From positions 33,859,028 to 33,923,027 of the forward strand of contig CM055068.1 of NCBI GenBank assembly GCA_029204045.2: a stretch of 64,000 nucleotides of DNA, given 5' to 3'. This DNA comes from Tillandsia leiboldiana. Taxonomy: Eukaryota; Streptophyta; Magnoliopsida; Poales; Bromeliaceae. A program made the translations under genes and the position numbers. This document shows, in pieces, positions 10,615 through 23,115 of this stretch; the stretch's first letter is position 1; every line of letters starts with the position of its first letter. A model generated the notes under the pieces. The model was not told the origin of the DNA and searched no databases. It saw only the letters and a program-made list of their open reading frames with translations.

Positions 10615-11439
10615 TGTAGAATACCGGAATTTCGTATAGCGCACCGACCTTGCAAGATGGCGTGATGTGGAGAAATCGCTTTGGGCGTGTTTCATATTTG
10701 ATTACAGCGGAGTCCGGGAGGTTCCGGACTGACGCGGAGGACCCGAAGGCGAAAAGTGAGTTGGAACTGGCAATTATTGGAGCCGGTTTTTGGATTGAGC
10801 ACACCGACTCCACAGTTGAGCTTTTTGAGGGGGAAAAGCTGTGGACATGTATATTTTCAGATTACAGAGAAATTCGGGAGGTTTCGGGCCTGTGCGGAGA
10901 CCCCGAAGGCAAAAAGTGATTTGGAGTTGGCTTAAAAGGGATTAATTTATTTAATTAATTAATTTTGGGAGTTAATTATTTGGCTTTAGCCTGTGTTATA
11001 GAGAAAGGGAAATAAGAGAGTGGATTAGTGAATGCAATTAAATTAGAGGAATAAGATATTTTGGAGGTGCATTTATGACTGCCAACCACCCCCCTCCCCT
11101 TAATTAGCCTGCAGCTAATTAAATCGCCACATCATCACCTTCTTCTTCAAGTGCCAAACAGAGGAGTTAAGCAAAAGCAGAGGAAGGAGAGAAAGAGAGG
11201 AAAGAAGGAAGAAGAAGAAGAAGAAAAGAAGGAAAAGAGAGGGATTGGAGGAACTTCGATGGTGGAACTTCCTGCTGGGAGTCGTGGGGCCGAGCGGAGA
11301 GCGCGACGAGCGGCGCGCGCGTCGGATTAAAAATAAGGTATGTAGCAGTTTTTGTGGAACTTGGGTTTTTTGTATGGATTGAGTTTGGGTTTTTGAGTTG
11401 AGGTTGGTGGCGTTGCCGGACTTCATGTCCTCGGGCTCG

Positions 11440-11930
11440 GTGTGGCCGCAGAGTGCCGCGAGGCCGCGTGGAGGCTGGCGCGCGAATGGAGCTGTGCGCT
11501 GGGCGCCGCGCAGCTAGGCGCTGCGCGGCAGGGCGCCGCCGCGCAGCCGCGCAGGCGCTGCGCGGCAGGGCGCTGCACGGCTGGGCACCGCGCGGCTGGG
11601 CACCGCGCGGCTGGCCCTTGGGCGCCGCGCGGCTAGACCTTAGGCGCCGCGCGGCTGGCGCCAGGGCGCTGCGCATGGGCGCCAAGGGCGCCGGGCGCAG
11701 CTGCACCTGGGCACTGCGCGGGCGCCAGGGGCGCCGCGCGCAACAGCGCAGGCGCTGCGCGGTCGGGCCTAGGGGCCGCGCGGGGCTGTCCAGGGGCCGC
11801 GCGGGGCTGTCCAGGCGCCGCGCGGCAGGCTTGTCGCCGCGCAGCAGGCTTAGGCGCCGCGCGGCAGGCGCGCCGCGCGGCAGGCGCGCCAGCGGCGCGG
11901 GCAGCAGCCGCGCATCGCGCTGTTGGTCGG
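11440..11930 (+). repeat. GC-rich degenerate tandem array in the LTR
   Basis: Tens of variants of GCGCCGCGCGGCTGG and related words fill about 490 bp. All six frames stay open for long stretches and give proteins dominated by Arg, Ala, Gly and Pro, which is a composition artefact. The array is about 370 bp in the 3' LTR, so copy number differs within one element. Confidence 0.85.
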
Positions 11931-12949
11931 CGGGGCATGCGACTCGCATCGGCGCGCGGGGTTTTTCCGCGACTGAGGCTGGTTTTTGCCGGCAATCGCG
12001 CATGTTTACCGAATTTAACTTGTTTTCGTGGGGTTGTTCCCTTTTCCCTCTCAGGTTATCGCCGATTGAGCGGTTTTCGGCAAGGTGCCGTACGGAGCCC
12101 GGATCGAGCGCGCGGCACGCGGTTTCCGGCGGAGCTGTCCTGGCAGTGTTCGTGTGAGGCTTGGGTGTTTTTGGTTTTGGTGGTTGTGGGGGAGGTTTTT
12201 ATGTAATTTTCGTTGTGAGTTGTTAAGTGACTCGGGGTGGCAGTGGCATGGTTGTTGCACTTGTAGTAGGCTAGGGACCTTAGTGGTGGCCTAGTTGGGG
12301 ATTGGAGCTTCCTTGTGAGAGCTCAGGTAGTGTACTGGAGATTACTTATAAGATGATGGACTTGGTTTTATGTTGTGCTGGAGCTTGGGCAGTGAGTGTG
12401 TAAGTGTTGGTGATTATGCTTTTGTTGAGGGTGCGCGCGCGCGGCGCGGTTTTCGGTTTTTCTTCCGTTTGAAGGTTCGGCGCTTCACCGACTTCAGCGT
12501 TTGCCTGCGGAAAGCATTCCAGGTGGGTTGGAATTTCTCCAGAATTTATGGAATGCCCTTTAAAGCTATTGTATGCAATTTGATCATGTATTTCATGTCA
12601 ATTTCACAGTTATTAAATCTGATAGTTGCCTAGATTTTTCTGTAAAATTTATTGGAACCCCGGATTATTTTTAGTAGATTCCTGATACCATAGGACACTA
12701 GGCTGCATGTTCTGTTGGCATCATTTTTGCACCCTGATCGTTTTAAAAATCGAGAAAGCCGTTTTTAAAGAAAAATCAGCATTTTTAAAGGTGGTTTTAA
12801 AACATAAGTTGCCAGAGATATGGCATTGGTTCAGGGTGCATCAGACCTCGTGCCTGGGGGCCGAGTGATCCCTTTTTGAGTTTTGGGATGAGTCCTAGTG
12901 TCAGGTGGATTTGAGCTCCCTTGTAGGTTGAGGAGATTATTTCTAGATC

Positions 12950-13350
12950 ACGAGTTATGTACGTTGATTTGATAGTGGAGGTGGTTCTCCGACTTAGTTA
13001 TGAGAGTTTTGGAGTTCTAGCAGATCGAGTCGTGGAGGTTTCCCGACTTAGCCAAGGGTTGTGCATTATCAGATTGAGTCGTAGAGGGTTCTCCGACAGA
13101 TTATGTGCGGATTTGGGCATTTCCTGTTGAGTCGTGGAGTCTTGTTCCGACTGAGTTGTGCCTTTGAGCATCGAGTTGCCGATCTGTTTGATCGTGGACC
13201 ATGGCTTGCATGTGCCGCTTATTGAGACAGTTGAGATACTTGGGCTCGTTGGGGTCGCTACCCTTGGGTCACGCTCCGGATGCGTAGATGTGTTGATGCC
13301 CCTGGCCGAGTTACCAGGTGGGTTACATGCCCCTGGCCGAGTTACCAGGT
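12950..13350 (+). repeat. hairpin-forming repeat units in the LTR
   Basis: Four diverged units of an AGTCGTGGAGG...CCGACT type, each able to pair AGTCG with CGACT, are followed by two units of CCTGGCCGAGTTACCAGG, where CCTGG pairs with CCAGG. The 3' LTR has the same set at about 19675-20080. Confidence 0.7.
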
Positions 13351-14173
13351 GGTTACTTGAGTGAGTTTGAGATAGTCGGACAGAACGCCCCACGTAAATC
13401 CCGTCCTCATGTGGATGCGTGGTAGTGGGCAGGTGCGTTCCTAGACGACATGCGCAGGCTGGACTGAGCCAAGTTATGGCAGTCATTGAGACTGGGTGTT
13501 ATGAGCGGGTGGTCACATATTATGTTCTTAGATGGGTTTTTCTTTTGAGCATTGATACCGAGGCATTTGAGCAGTAGCGAGAGTATGCCTAGCATGTTTA
13601 TGATAGAGTTTTCTTTGAGCATTATGTTTGAGACATATTTTAGCTGTAGCTTTCTTTCAGCTTACCCATTATCTATCTATCTGCATACCTATCTGTTTTG
13701 CCTCCTGTAGACTTAGTGGGCATACCGTGGATATTGGGACGGTACCCACTGAGATCTGCCTTCTGCAGTAGATCTCACACCCGCTGCGGTGACAGGTTGA
13801 GGTAGCTGTTCCGGCTTGGTTCGCGCGGAGTTAGCTGATCGAGGTGAGGACGAGCCCGAGTAGTTCCTTACCAGCATTGAGAGTCAGAGGTAGATGTACC
13901 CGTATTTTTTTTATGACTCCACTTTTGTACTGGACATTCTGAGAGACTAGTGAGGATTGTATTATTTCTTCATAGCTTGTCAGACTATGTATTGAAGACT
14001 TTTTTATCCAGATGTTCAGTGGATTTTCTATAGCTATTAGTTCTTTTTCAGCTCTGATAGATGTTAGCTTTAGATCTTTTGCAGGTTAGACGCTTCGTCT
14101 GTGCGGCAGTTTCCGCACAGACAGCGGATCTGTTGGCGAGCCCGGGTCGCAGTTTCGACCCCGGGGCGTGACA

Positions 14174-17100
14174 GATTTAGGTGGTATCAGAGCCTAGGTG
14201 TATAGGTCGTTGAGGACTTAGAGACCCTAGGCTATTGGTTGGACAGTAGGATGACTGTCGTGAGAGACGTGACTTTAGCGAGAGTCCTGATTGAGTTTGT
14301 ACCTCCCCCAGAGGATTGGGGCGAGTGATCTTACATGTTTATTCTCTAAAGTGATTATGTTGGCTGCAGGCAACATAATGCTTTAGAATGGGTAACATGT
14401 TCTAGACTTTCGCGTGATTGGGTCGAAAGAGTTTTGGTCCTAATGTTTGTTTTGTTGCAGTGGTTTCGATGCTTCCGAGACGCCGTGCAGCGGCGAGGGA
14501 GTGTATGACCTTGGATGAGTCGTCGAACAGCGGGAGGCTAAATGGATAGAGCAGAGTGAGGTCTGAGAGTTACAGGCCCAAGTAGCCCAGACGATTGAGG
14601 CGATGCGGCGCCAGGATGAGAACATGGAGCGCGTGATGCGCATGCTTGAGCTGAGAGCATCTCCCGGGGTATCACCAGTAGTACTTCCGGCCGCGACATC
14701 GTCGACTTCGACCCTGATCGCACCACTGGTGGTGCAGAAGCAGCGAGAGGTTGCTGACCGATTGTTTTACTTCATCCAGTTCCTTCCCCTGCAGATTTCG
14801 GGATAGAGTTTGGAGCCTTGGGAGGCCGAGAACTGGATCGCTGCTAGGGAAGAGCTGTTCGAGGATTTGTTCATCCTGAAGAAGCATCAGGTGCACTTGC
14901 TTGCGCACTTTGGATAGGGACGCCGAGAGTTGGTGGCATCGAGTTCGTCCCGTCGGACCACCGGGAGCGCGGTTGATGACCTGGAGCGAGTTTCTACGAT
15001 TGACGAGCAGAGTACCCCATGTCGCCCAGGATGAGGCCCAGAAAGTTGATTATGTTTGAGAGGAGACTGCATCGAGACATCTTTGATTCGAGGCATACTC
15101 GGCGGGCGCCGACCTTAGATGCAGCGTTTGTGCGTACTCGATGGATTGACCGAGGATCAGTGATCACGTCCGAGAGGGACGGTGAGCGAGGGACCGGCTC
15201 CGGAGAGAGACCTCCAGTATCGCCGATTTTGGGTTAGTTGAGTGGATCGAGGATGCCCTGATTCCAGTCTCAGGGCCGTGAGTCTCAAAGGAGACAGAGA
15301 CCAGGGGGATTCTCGATAGTATAGGCACCAGCAGCAGTGTCAGGATATTTTCAGGTGGAATGTCCCGGAGTAGTGCTCATGGTTTTGCCGCTTGCGACGG
15401 CACCCCCACTACCCTCCCCCTTTTTGGATAAAGAGGTTCATCCGATTTACAGGTAGGCTGATAGAGCCGTGATGCCGAGACGGATAGAGCGATGGCCGCC
15501 AGCATCTAGTGGATGAGTTGTGCAGCCGGTGAGCGGGCACCAGGATAGTGGATTGTCTTACCTGGTGTGGTCTTCCTTATGGTCATTGGATTTAGAGCAT
15601 GTTGATACCAACACCATTTGTGCACCGAGTTGTTAGTCCTACATCAGCTGCGGGATGTTGAAATGAGGATGGATTGGGTTTGGTTACCCCCCAAGGTTAC
15701 GATATCATGGATTGTCAAGAGAAAACAATGACCCTCCGTGGACCTGGTCAGGAGGTGTATGTTCTAGAGGGAGCTAGAGCACGACAAAGGTTGAGTCGTG
15801 GTTGGATCGCTTTGTTAGCGACTGTAGAGGAGGTGCTTACGGAGGCACCGGGACTAAAGTATATCCTTATCACCCGTGTGATCCCGGGTATGAGTCTACC
15901 TGAGTTGATATTGAAGCCGCCGTCTAGTGAAGTTGAGATCGAGATAGTGGTCGACATAGTTTTGAAACCGCGCCGACTTTGGTAGCACCTCTGGGAGTAT
16001 CACCCGTGAGGCAGTGAGCTGATAGCGCAGTTGCGGATTCTGATGGATCGAGGGGTCTATGTGACCGGTACCATGTAGCGGGAATACGACAGTGAGGGTT
16101 TGAGAGATTGATACTTGAGTGTGATTCCACACCGTTGATGCACGGTGGTGATGCCACGCCGTTGGTACACGGCAGTGACGCCACGTTGTGAGTACACAAC
16201 GGTGAGAATTCTTGGATGGTTCGAACACAGACAGATTTGGATTGTGTTTTGGCAGATGCCTTCGAGAGATGGATAGCATTATGGAACCATACAACCGAGG
16301 GTTGTGCCCCGATAGTGTACAGGATCCAGTAGGGGCATTGTGAGCTTACAGCGCGGTCAAATGATTGACTAATCCCCTGCCGCCTTTAGGATTTGAGGAA
16401 TTGAGTGTTCCAGCTGTGTTTGAACGGGTTAGCAGCTGGACCCGTCATGGATATTTGGATTTATTTCTGAAGTGGCTTAGAGCTTCAGGAGCACTTGAGG
16501 AAAGTGCGGCAACTCCTAAGAGGGAAGATTTTGGTTGTCTAGTCGTGAGAGCTTGCACTTGACTTCGGAAGGTTCCGTGGTTAGGCTACGTGATTTCAGC
16601 TGCAAGAGGGATAGAGAACCCAACGAAGAGTGATACCGTTTGGGAATTAGCCTAAGCCACATTTGTAACAGAGGTCCGAAGCTTTTGGAATAGGTAGGCC
16701 AGCGTAGCTTCAAGGAGATAAAGCTGGAGAGGATATCGGCATCGGTTTGGATGATTGCCGGTGAACAGAGTTATTCGAGATATAGGATTGATCTTGTAGT
16801 GATTATCCCTGTGATAACTCTTGGGTCCTGTACGCCTTGGCTAGGCGAGCAGTGCAACCTTGGAATGAGATGTTCGATCAGTGATTGCTACTTTTGGAAC
16901 TTGGAGATTGTGAGATGGAAATTTGGGAATGTCCCCGAAGATGAAACTTCCTCCCCTATTGATAGATATGAGAGTGTATTTGTGGAATTTTGAGCCGTTG
17001 GGTTGCTAAGGAGCAACGGAGGAGTTTTGCCTAGTGAAGGCTTGGAGTTTGGATTTGGAGACCATGTTCTGAGGAAGCCACCAGCCGTAGGGTTATTTAT

Positions 17101-17439
17101 AGATTTGAGTTTACGCGGGGAATTTGATCCGCGGGTAATTATCTGGCTGGAAGAACCGTATTTGAACCTTGGTATGTTTTGGATTTCACTTCCTTGGAAT
17201 TCGACGAGGATTGAGTTATCAGGATCGACCGATGCAATTCTTGCTGGTGAGACAGAAGAATTTTGCAGTCGGGTTATACCTTGGCGAAGGTTCAGAGGAG
17301 CCATCATGATGAGTGAGAACGACCACCTGAGAGCCGGAGGATGAGTTGAGTATTCCTGTTCCTGTCGGATTGAGGCACCCTCCTGAGTTATGCGTATATT
17401 TTGGTTTCGAGGACGAAACCCTTTTTAAGGAGGGGAGAG
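14174..17439 (+). pseudogene. Tekay-like interior: decayed gag-pol
   Basis: Primer site TGGTATCAGAGCC at 14182-14194. An ATG at 14469 starts the typical MLPRRRAA gag beginning, then stops interrupt, with gag-like EPWEAENWIAAREELFEDLF at about 14814-14875. At 15674-15985 an open frame matches the end of protease and entry to reverse transcriptase (ARQRLSRGWIALLATVEEV, then SLPELILKPP). ELIAQLRILMDRGVYVTG follows at about 16017-16072. No reverse transcriptase core comes after. Near 17225-17340 a chromovirus tail is seen (RPMQ, ETEEFCSRVIPW in another frame). The polypurine tract is at about 17423-17439. Confidence 0.85.
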
Positions 17440-20400
17440 TATAGAGTACCGGAATATCGTATAGCGCACCGACCTTGCAAGATGGCGTGATGTGGAGAAA
17501 TCGCTTTGGGCGTGTTTCATATTTGATTACAGCGGAGTTCGGGAGGTTCCGGACTGACGCGGAGGACCCGAAGGCGAAAAGTGAGTTGGAACTGGCAATT
17601 ATTGGAGCTGGTTTTTGGATTGAGCACACCGACTCCACAGTTGAGCTTTTTGAGGGGGAAAAGCTGTGGACATGTGTATTTTCATACTACAAAGGAGTTC
17701 GGGAGGTTTCGGGCCGGTGCGGAGACCCCGAAGGCAAAAAGTGACTTGGAGTTGGCTTAAAAGGGATTAATTTATTTAATTAATTAATTTTGGGAGTTAA
17801 TTATTTGGCTTTAGCCTGTGCTATAGAGAAAGGGAAGTAAGAGAGTGGATTAGTGAATGCAATTAAATTAGAGGAATAAGATATTTTGGAGGTGCATTTA
17901 TGACTGCCAACCACCCCCCTCCTCTTAATTAGCCTGCAGCAAATTAAATCGCCACATCATCACCTTCTTCTTCAAGTGCCAAACAGAGGAGTTAAGCAAA
18001 AGTAGAGGAAGGAGAGAAAGAGAGGAAAGAAGGAAGAAGAAGAAGAAGAAAAGAAGGAAAAAAGAGGGATTGGAGGAACTTCGATGGTGGAACTTCCTGC
18101 AGGGAGTCGTGGGGCCGAGCGGAGAGCGCGACGAGCGGCGCGCGCGTCGGATTAAAAATAAGGTATGTAGCAGTTTTTGTAGAACTTGGGTTTTTTGTAT
18201 GGATTGAGTTTGGGTTTTTGAGCTGAGGTTGGTGGCGCTGCTGGACTTCATGTCCTTGGGCTCGGTGTGGCCGCAGAGTGCCGCGAGGCCGCGTGGAGGC
18301 TGGCGCGCGGATGGCGCTGCGCGCTGGGCGCCGCGCAGCTAGGCCCTGCGCGTTGGGCGCCGCCGCGCAGCCGCGCAGGCGCTGCGCAGCGCGGCTGGGC
18401 ACCGCGCGGCTGGCCCTTGGGCGCCGCGCGGCTGGCGCCAGGGCGCTGCGCGCGGGCGGCAAGGGCGCCGCGCGCAGCTGCACCTGGGCACTGCGCGGGC
18501 GGCAAGGGCGCCGCGCGCAAACGCGCAGGCGCTGCGCGGTCGAGCCCAGGGGCTGCGCGGTCGGGCCTAGGGGCCGCGCGGGGCTGTCCAGGCGCCGCGC
18601 GGCAGGCACGCCAGCGGCGCGGGCAGCAGCCGCGCATCGCGCTGTTGGTCGGCGGGGCTTGCGACTCGCGTCGGCGCGCGGGGTTTTTCCGCGACTGAGG
18701 CTGGTTTTCGCCGGCAATCGCGCATGTTTACCGAATTTAACTTGTTTTCGTGGGGTTGTTCCCTTTTCCCTCTCAGGTTATCGCCGATTGAGCGGTTTTC
18801 GGCAAGGTGCCGTACGGAGCCCGGATCAAGCGCGCGGCACGCGGTTTCCGGCGGAGCTGTCCTGGCAGTGTTCGTGTGAGGCTTGGGTGTTTTTGGTTTT
18901 GGTGGTTGTGGGGGAGGTTTTTATGTAATTTTTGTTGTGAGTTGTTAAGTGACTCGGGGTGGCAGTGGCATGGTTGTTGCACTTGTAGTAGGCTGGGGAC
19001 CTTAGTGGTGGCCTAGTTGGGGATTGGAGCTTCCTTGTGAGAGCTAAGGTAGTGTACTGGAGATTACTTATAAGATGATGGACTTGGTTTTATGTTGTGC
19101 TGGAGCTTGGGCAGTGAGTGTGTAAGTATTGGTGATTATGCCTTTGTTGAGGGTGCGCGCGCGCGGCGCGGTTTTCGATTTTTCTTCCGTTTGAAGGTTC
19201 GGCGTTTCACCGACTTCAGCGTTTGCCTGCGGAAAGCGTTCCAGGTGGGTTGGAATTTCTCCAGAATTTATGGAATGCCCTTTAAAGCTATTGTATGCAA
19301 TTTGATCATGTATTTCATGTCAATTTCACAGTTATTAAATCTCATAGTTGCCTGGATTTTTCTGTAAAATTTATTGAAATCCCGGATTATTTTTAGTAGA
19401 CTCCTGATACTATAGGACACTAGGCTGCATGTTCTGTTGGCATCATTTTTGCACCCTGATCGTTTTAAAAATCGAGAAAGCCGTTTTTAAGGAAAAATCA
19501 GCATTTTTAAAGGTGGTTTTAAAACATAAGTTGCCAGAGATATGGCATTGGTTCAGGGTGCATCAGACCTCGTGCCTGGGGGCCGAGTGATCCCTTTTTG
19601 AGTTTTGGGATGAGTCCTAGTGTCAGGTGGATTTGAGCTCCCTTGTAGGTTGAGGAGATTATTTCTAGATCACGAGTTATGTATCGTTGATCTGATAGTG
19701 GAGGTGGTTCTCCGACTTAGTTATGAGAGTTTTGGGGTTCTGGCAGATCGAGTCGTGGAGGTTTCCCGACTTAGCCATGGGTTGTGCATTATCAGATTGA
19801 GTCGTAGAGGGTTCTCCGACAGATTATGTGCGGATTTGGGCATTTCCTGTTGAGTCGTGGAGTCTTGTTCCGACTGAGTTGTGCCTTTGAGCATCGAGTT
19901 GCCGATCTGTTTGATCGTGGACCATGGCTTGCATGTGCCGCTTATTGAGACAGTTGAGATACTTGGGCTCGTTGGGGTCGCTCCCCTCGGGTCACGCTCC
20001 GGATGCGTAGATGTTTTGATGCCCCTGGCCGAGTTACCAGGTGGGTTACATGCCCCTGGCCGAGTTACCAGGTGGTTACTTGAGTGAGTTTGAGATAGTC
20101 GGACAGGACGCCCCACGTAAATCCCGTCCTCATGTGGATGCGTGGTAGTGGGCAGGTGCGTTCCTAGACGACAGGCGCAGGCTGGACTGAGCCAGTTATG
20201 GCAGTCATTGAGATTGGGTATTATGAGCGGGTGGTCACATATTATGTTCTTAGATGGGTTTTTCCTTTGAGCATTGATACCGAGGCATTTGAGCAGTAGC
20301 GAGAGTATGCCTAGCATGTTTATGATAGAGTTTTCTTTGAGCATTATGTTTGAGACATATTTTAGCTGTAGCTTTCTTTCAGCTTACCCATTATCTATCT

Positions 20401-20897
20401 ATCTGCATACCTATCTGTTTTGCCTCCTGTAGACTTAGTGGGCATACCGTGGATATTGGGACGGTACCCACTGAGATCTGCCTTCTGCAGTAGATCTCAC
20501 ACCCGCTGCGGTGACAGGTTGAGGTAGCTGTTCCGGCTTGGTTCGCGCGGAGTTAGCTGATCGAGGTGAGGACGAGGCCGAGTAGTTCCTTACCAGCATT
20601 GAGAGTCAGAGGTAGATGTACCCGTATTTTTTTTATGACTCCACTTTTGTACTGGACATTCTGAGAGACTAGTGAGGATTGTATTATTTCTTCATAGCTT
20701 GTTAGACTATGTATTGAGGACTTTTTTTTATCCAGATGTTCAATGGATTTTCTATAGCTATTAGTTCTTTTTCAGCTCTGATACATGTTAGCTTTAGATC
20801 TTTTGCAGGTTAGACGCTTCGTCTCTGCGGCAGTTTTCGCACAGACGGCGGATCTGTTGGCGAGCCCGGATCGCAGTTTCGACCCCGGGGCGTGACA
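17440..20897 (+). repeat. Tekay-like 3' LTR
   Basis: 3458 bp and nearly identical to the 5' LTR except in the GC-rich array (18262-18640 here). It begins TATAGA, so the canonical TG has become TA. It ends GGGGCGTGACA, followed by the CTTAC target duplication. Confidence 0.93.
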
Positions 20898-21523
20898 CTT
20901 ACGGCTAGTCGCCCGGACATTGCCTTCAGTGTTGGGATTTGTACGAGATATCAATCAACACCAAAGGAAATTCACCTGAAAGCGGTGAAAAGGATCATCC
21001 GGTACATCAAAGGTTTATTGAATTTCGGAATTTGGTATCCTATGGGCACATATCTTGATATAATAGGATATTCGGATGCCGATTGGGCTGGATCAGTGGA
21101 TGATCGAAAGAGCACGAGTGGTGCATGCTTTTACCTTGGCCATTGTCTTGTTGCATGGCACAGTAAGAAGCAAAACTGCATTGTTCTCTCTACTGCCGAA
21201 GCGGAATACATTTCAGCGGGAAGTTGTGCAACTCAATTGATTTGGATGAAGAGTGTATTGAGTGACTTCCGCATCCCGGCGACCTCGGTAAAAATACTTT
21301 GTGACAACACTAGTGCCATTAACATTTCAAAAAACCCTGTTGCACTCAAGGACAAAACACATAGAACTTAGATATCATTTTCTTAGAGAGCTAGTTGAAT
21401 CAAGTACTTTACAAATCTCTTATGTTTCAACTGAAAATCAATTATCCGATATTTTGATAAAACCTTTGGATCAAAAACGTTTTATTCATTTACGAAAAGC
21501 AATTGGAATGCTTTCTTTGAAAT
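20898..21523 (+). pseudogene. SIRE pol: end of reverse transcriptase and RNase H
   Basis: Continues the interrupted frame with ASRPDIAFSVGICTRYQSTP, then RNase H motifs: YSDADWAGSVDDRKSTSG, LSTAEAEYISAG and LCDNTSAI. A frameshift near 21360 moves the ending (HIELRYHFLRELVESS, then ENQLSDILIKPL) into another frame, which stops at 21523. Confidence 0.93.
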
Positions 21524-21525
21524 AA

Positions 21526-23115
21526 CAATTTTTGAACCATTGCTTAGGTTAGGTTTTGTTTTGTGTTTTATGTTTGTATATACAACATTAACTGAGCATT
21601 TGTTAAATTAACTTTAATTGCATCTTTTCATGTTTTGAGAAATCTATTATGATTTGAATATCATTATAATACATTTGATGCAATGATCATTTATATCAAT
21701 TATTTCATCTTTAATTTATCAAAGTCAATTCCTCTCTCAATGATCTCTTGGTATAGTTTTTATCTTATTTGATAATTGAGTTAAGTATGAACATGAGATC
21801 AATGGTTTGTTGAATACTTAATATTTTACATAATTGATAGCCAATTGAGGTGGAGTATTATTTAAAGTTTCATGCTCAAAAGATGTGGAAAGAGTTACAT
21901 TCCTAGTGGAGTGTGAAAACTACCACCACATGGAGGAAAGAGCTACCACCTCGGTCGTCCGAGTACTGTGTGCAGCTACCACATGTTTACCAAGCATGGT
22001 GTTTCTTGTTTATTAGATAAAATGATTTTTGAAATACTTGACTTTGTCGAATTCCAAGGTTGGTATAAGGTAGGATTTCAAATTGAAAGATGCTCAAAGA
22101 GCCACTTCCCTAGATATATTGACGAGATACATTTTCTAATTTATTTGGGATGTCAAACATCTATCGATCTTTGTGCCTTCATTTTCTTTATTCAATTGAT
22201 GATTTGATAAACACGTTACTCATTAGATCGTGATTGATATTTTGAACTTGCTCAACTTTAGAGGATATAACTTTTATAAATTTTCGTTTCATAATTTGAG
22301 TATTAATGATAGATTTAGCATAATCTATTTCTTTTTATGTGAAACGATACTTTTTGTTTAAAGTTGATATGCAAGAATGCTTACATACTTTTTCTGAATT
22401 TTCTGAAATTTTTATAAATTTTTCTGGAGAAAAAGTTGCAGGCAATCCGGACAGGATGGACTCAGTCCGGATCCCGAACGTTGGGATTTCTCTGCGGGTA
22501 GCCGATCCGGACTGGATTCCAACCTGATCCGGACCGCGGCTAGGTTTTAATGGAAACGAAAGGTTTTTTATTTCTATTTTTTCTAAACTTTTGTTTCTAG
22601 CTTCCTAGAGTTTCTCTCACTAGAATCAAGAGGGTTTTGGATCTTTTGCAACTCGATTTCTTTCGATCCAAGTAAGTTCTTTTGATCAAAACCTCTGTTT
22701 TTCACTGTTTTGCTATTGTTCTTCAAAATGTGAGTGGATTTCATGCTATGAATTCGTTTTTAAACAGTTTTTGGTCAAATTTCTTTTGAAATAAGAACTC
22801 TGGATACATTAGTTTTGTTTCTATGCCTTGTATTCATTTGATTAACGAATTTTTGGGCTTCGATTTCTAAAAATTCGGTTTTAGGGCAAAATTTGGAAAT
22901 TTTCGAAAATCATGTGATTGATCTATTTTTAAAATTCTTTTTGCAAAACTAACTTGATTCCTAGTCTCTATACATGATAAGGATTGTTTGGGTATGTTTT
23001 ATAAAATTTTTGAAAATTAAACAATTTTTTCATGTTCCTTGAGTTCTTGCTCACAGGTGACTGTTTCTAACAATCTGGCAAGATCTTTGGCTGGATTCTT
23101 GTGCTTATCGCGGCA
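21526..23115 (+). other. non-coding spacer between SIRE pol and the extra ORF
   Basis: About 1.6 kb of AT-rich sequence with no domain. It includes a short copy of the LTR-style CCGGA motifs at 22445-22540. A splice-acceptor-like TTCTTGCTCACAG ends at 23056, about 60 nt before the ATG of the next ORF. That would suit a spliced subgenomic RNA, but this is inference. Confidence 0.6.

Larger units (their letters stand above)
10615..14173 (+). repeat. Tekay-like 5' LTR
   Basis: 3559 bp. Contains a polypurine (GAA)-rich stretch near 11180-11240, a very GC-rich array (11440-11930), a splice-acceptor-like TTTTCCCTCTCAG near 12043-12055, hairpin units at about 12960-13350, a hairpin at 13751-13776, another splice-acceptor-like TCTTTTGCAG near 14077-14086, and a terminal hairpin GGGTCG/CGACCC near 14144-14162. 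Confidence 0.93.
10615..20897 (+). mobile_element. Tekay-like Ty3-gypsy element, non-autonomous, nested in SIRE
   Basis: Sits inside the SIRE reverse transcriptase, with perfect target duplications CTTAC (10610-10614 and 20898-20902). LTRs are about 3.56 and 3.46 kb, starting TGTAGA (TATAGA in the 3' copy) and ending GCGTGACA. The interior is only 3.27 kb. It has a tRNA-Met primer site, traces of gag, protease and the chromovirus C-terminal region, but no recognisable reverse transcriptase active site, RNase H or integrase core. The polypurine region follows a sequence encoding FRG/FED-like residues (TTTCGAGGACGAAACC), a Tekay/Del hallmark. It was probably mobilised by proteins from another copy. 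Confidence 0.93.

Noticed and set aside
11453..12157. 234-codon plus frame and a 278-codon minus frame (11167-12003), both Arg/Ala-rich, with twins at 18278-18928 and 17992-18717
   Set aside because: Open on both strands only because the LTR array is extremely GC-rich and lacks stop words. The protein is repetitive, has no domain, and changes with array length.
14182..14194. tRNA-like TGGTATCAGAGC sequences (also near 6256, 40258, 49538 and 57471)
   Set aside because: These are retrotransposon primer binding sites complementary to tRNA 3' ends, not tRNA genes; no cloverleaf surrounds them.
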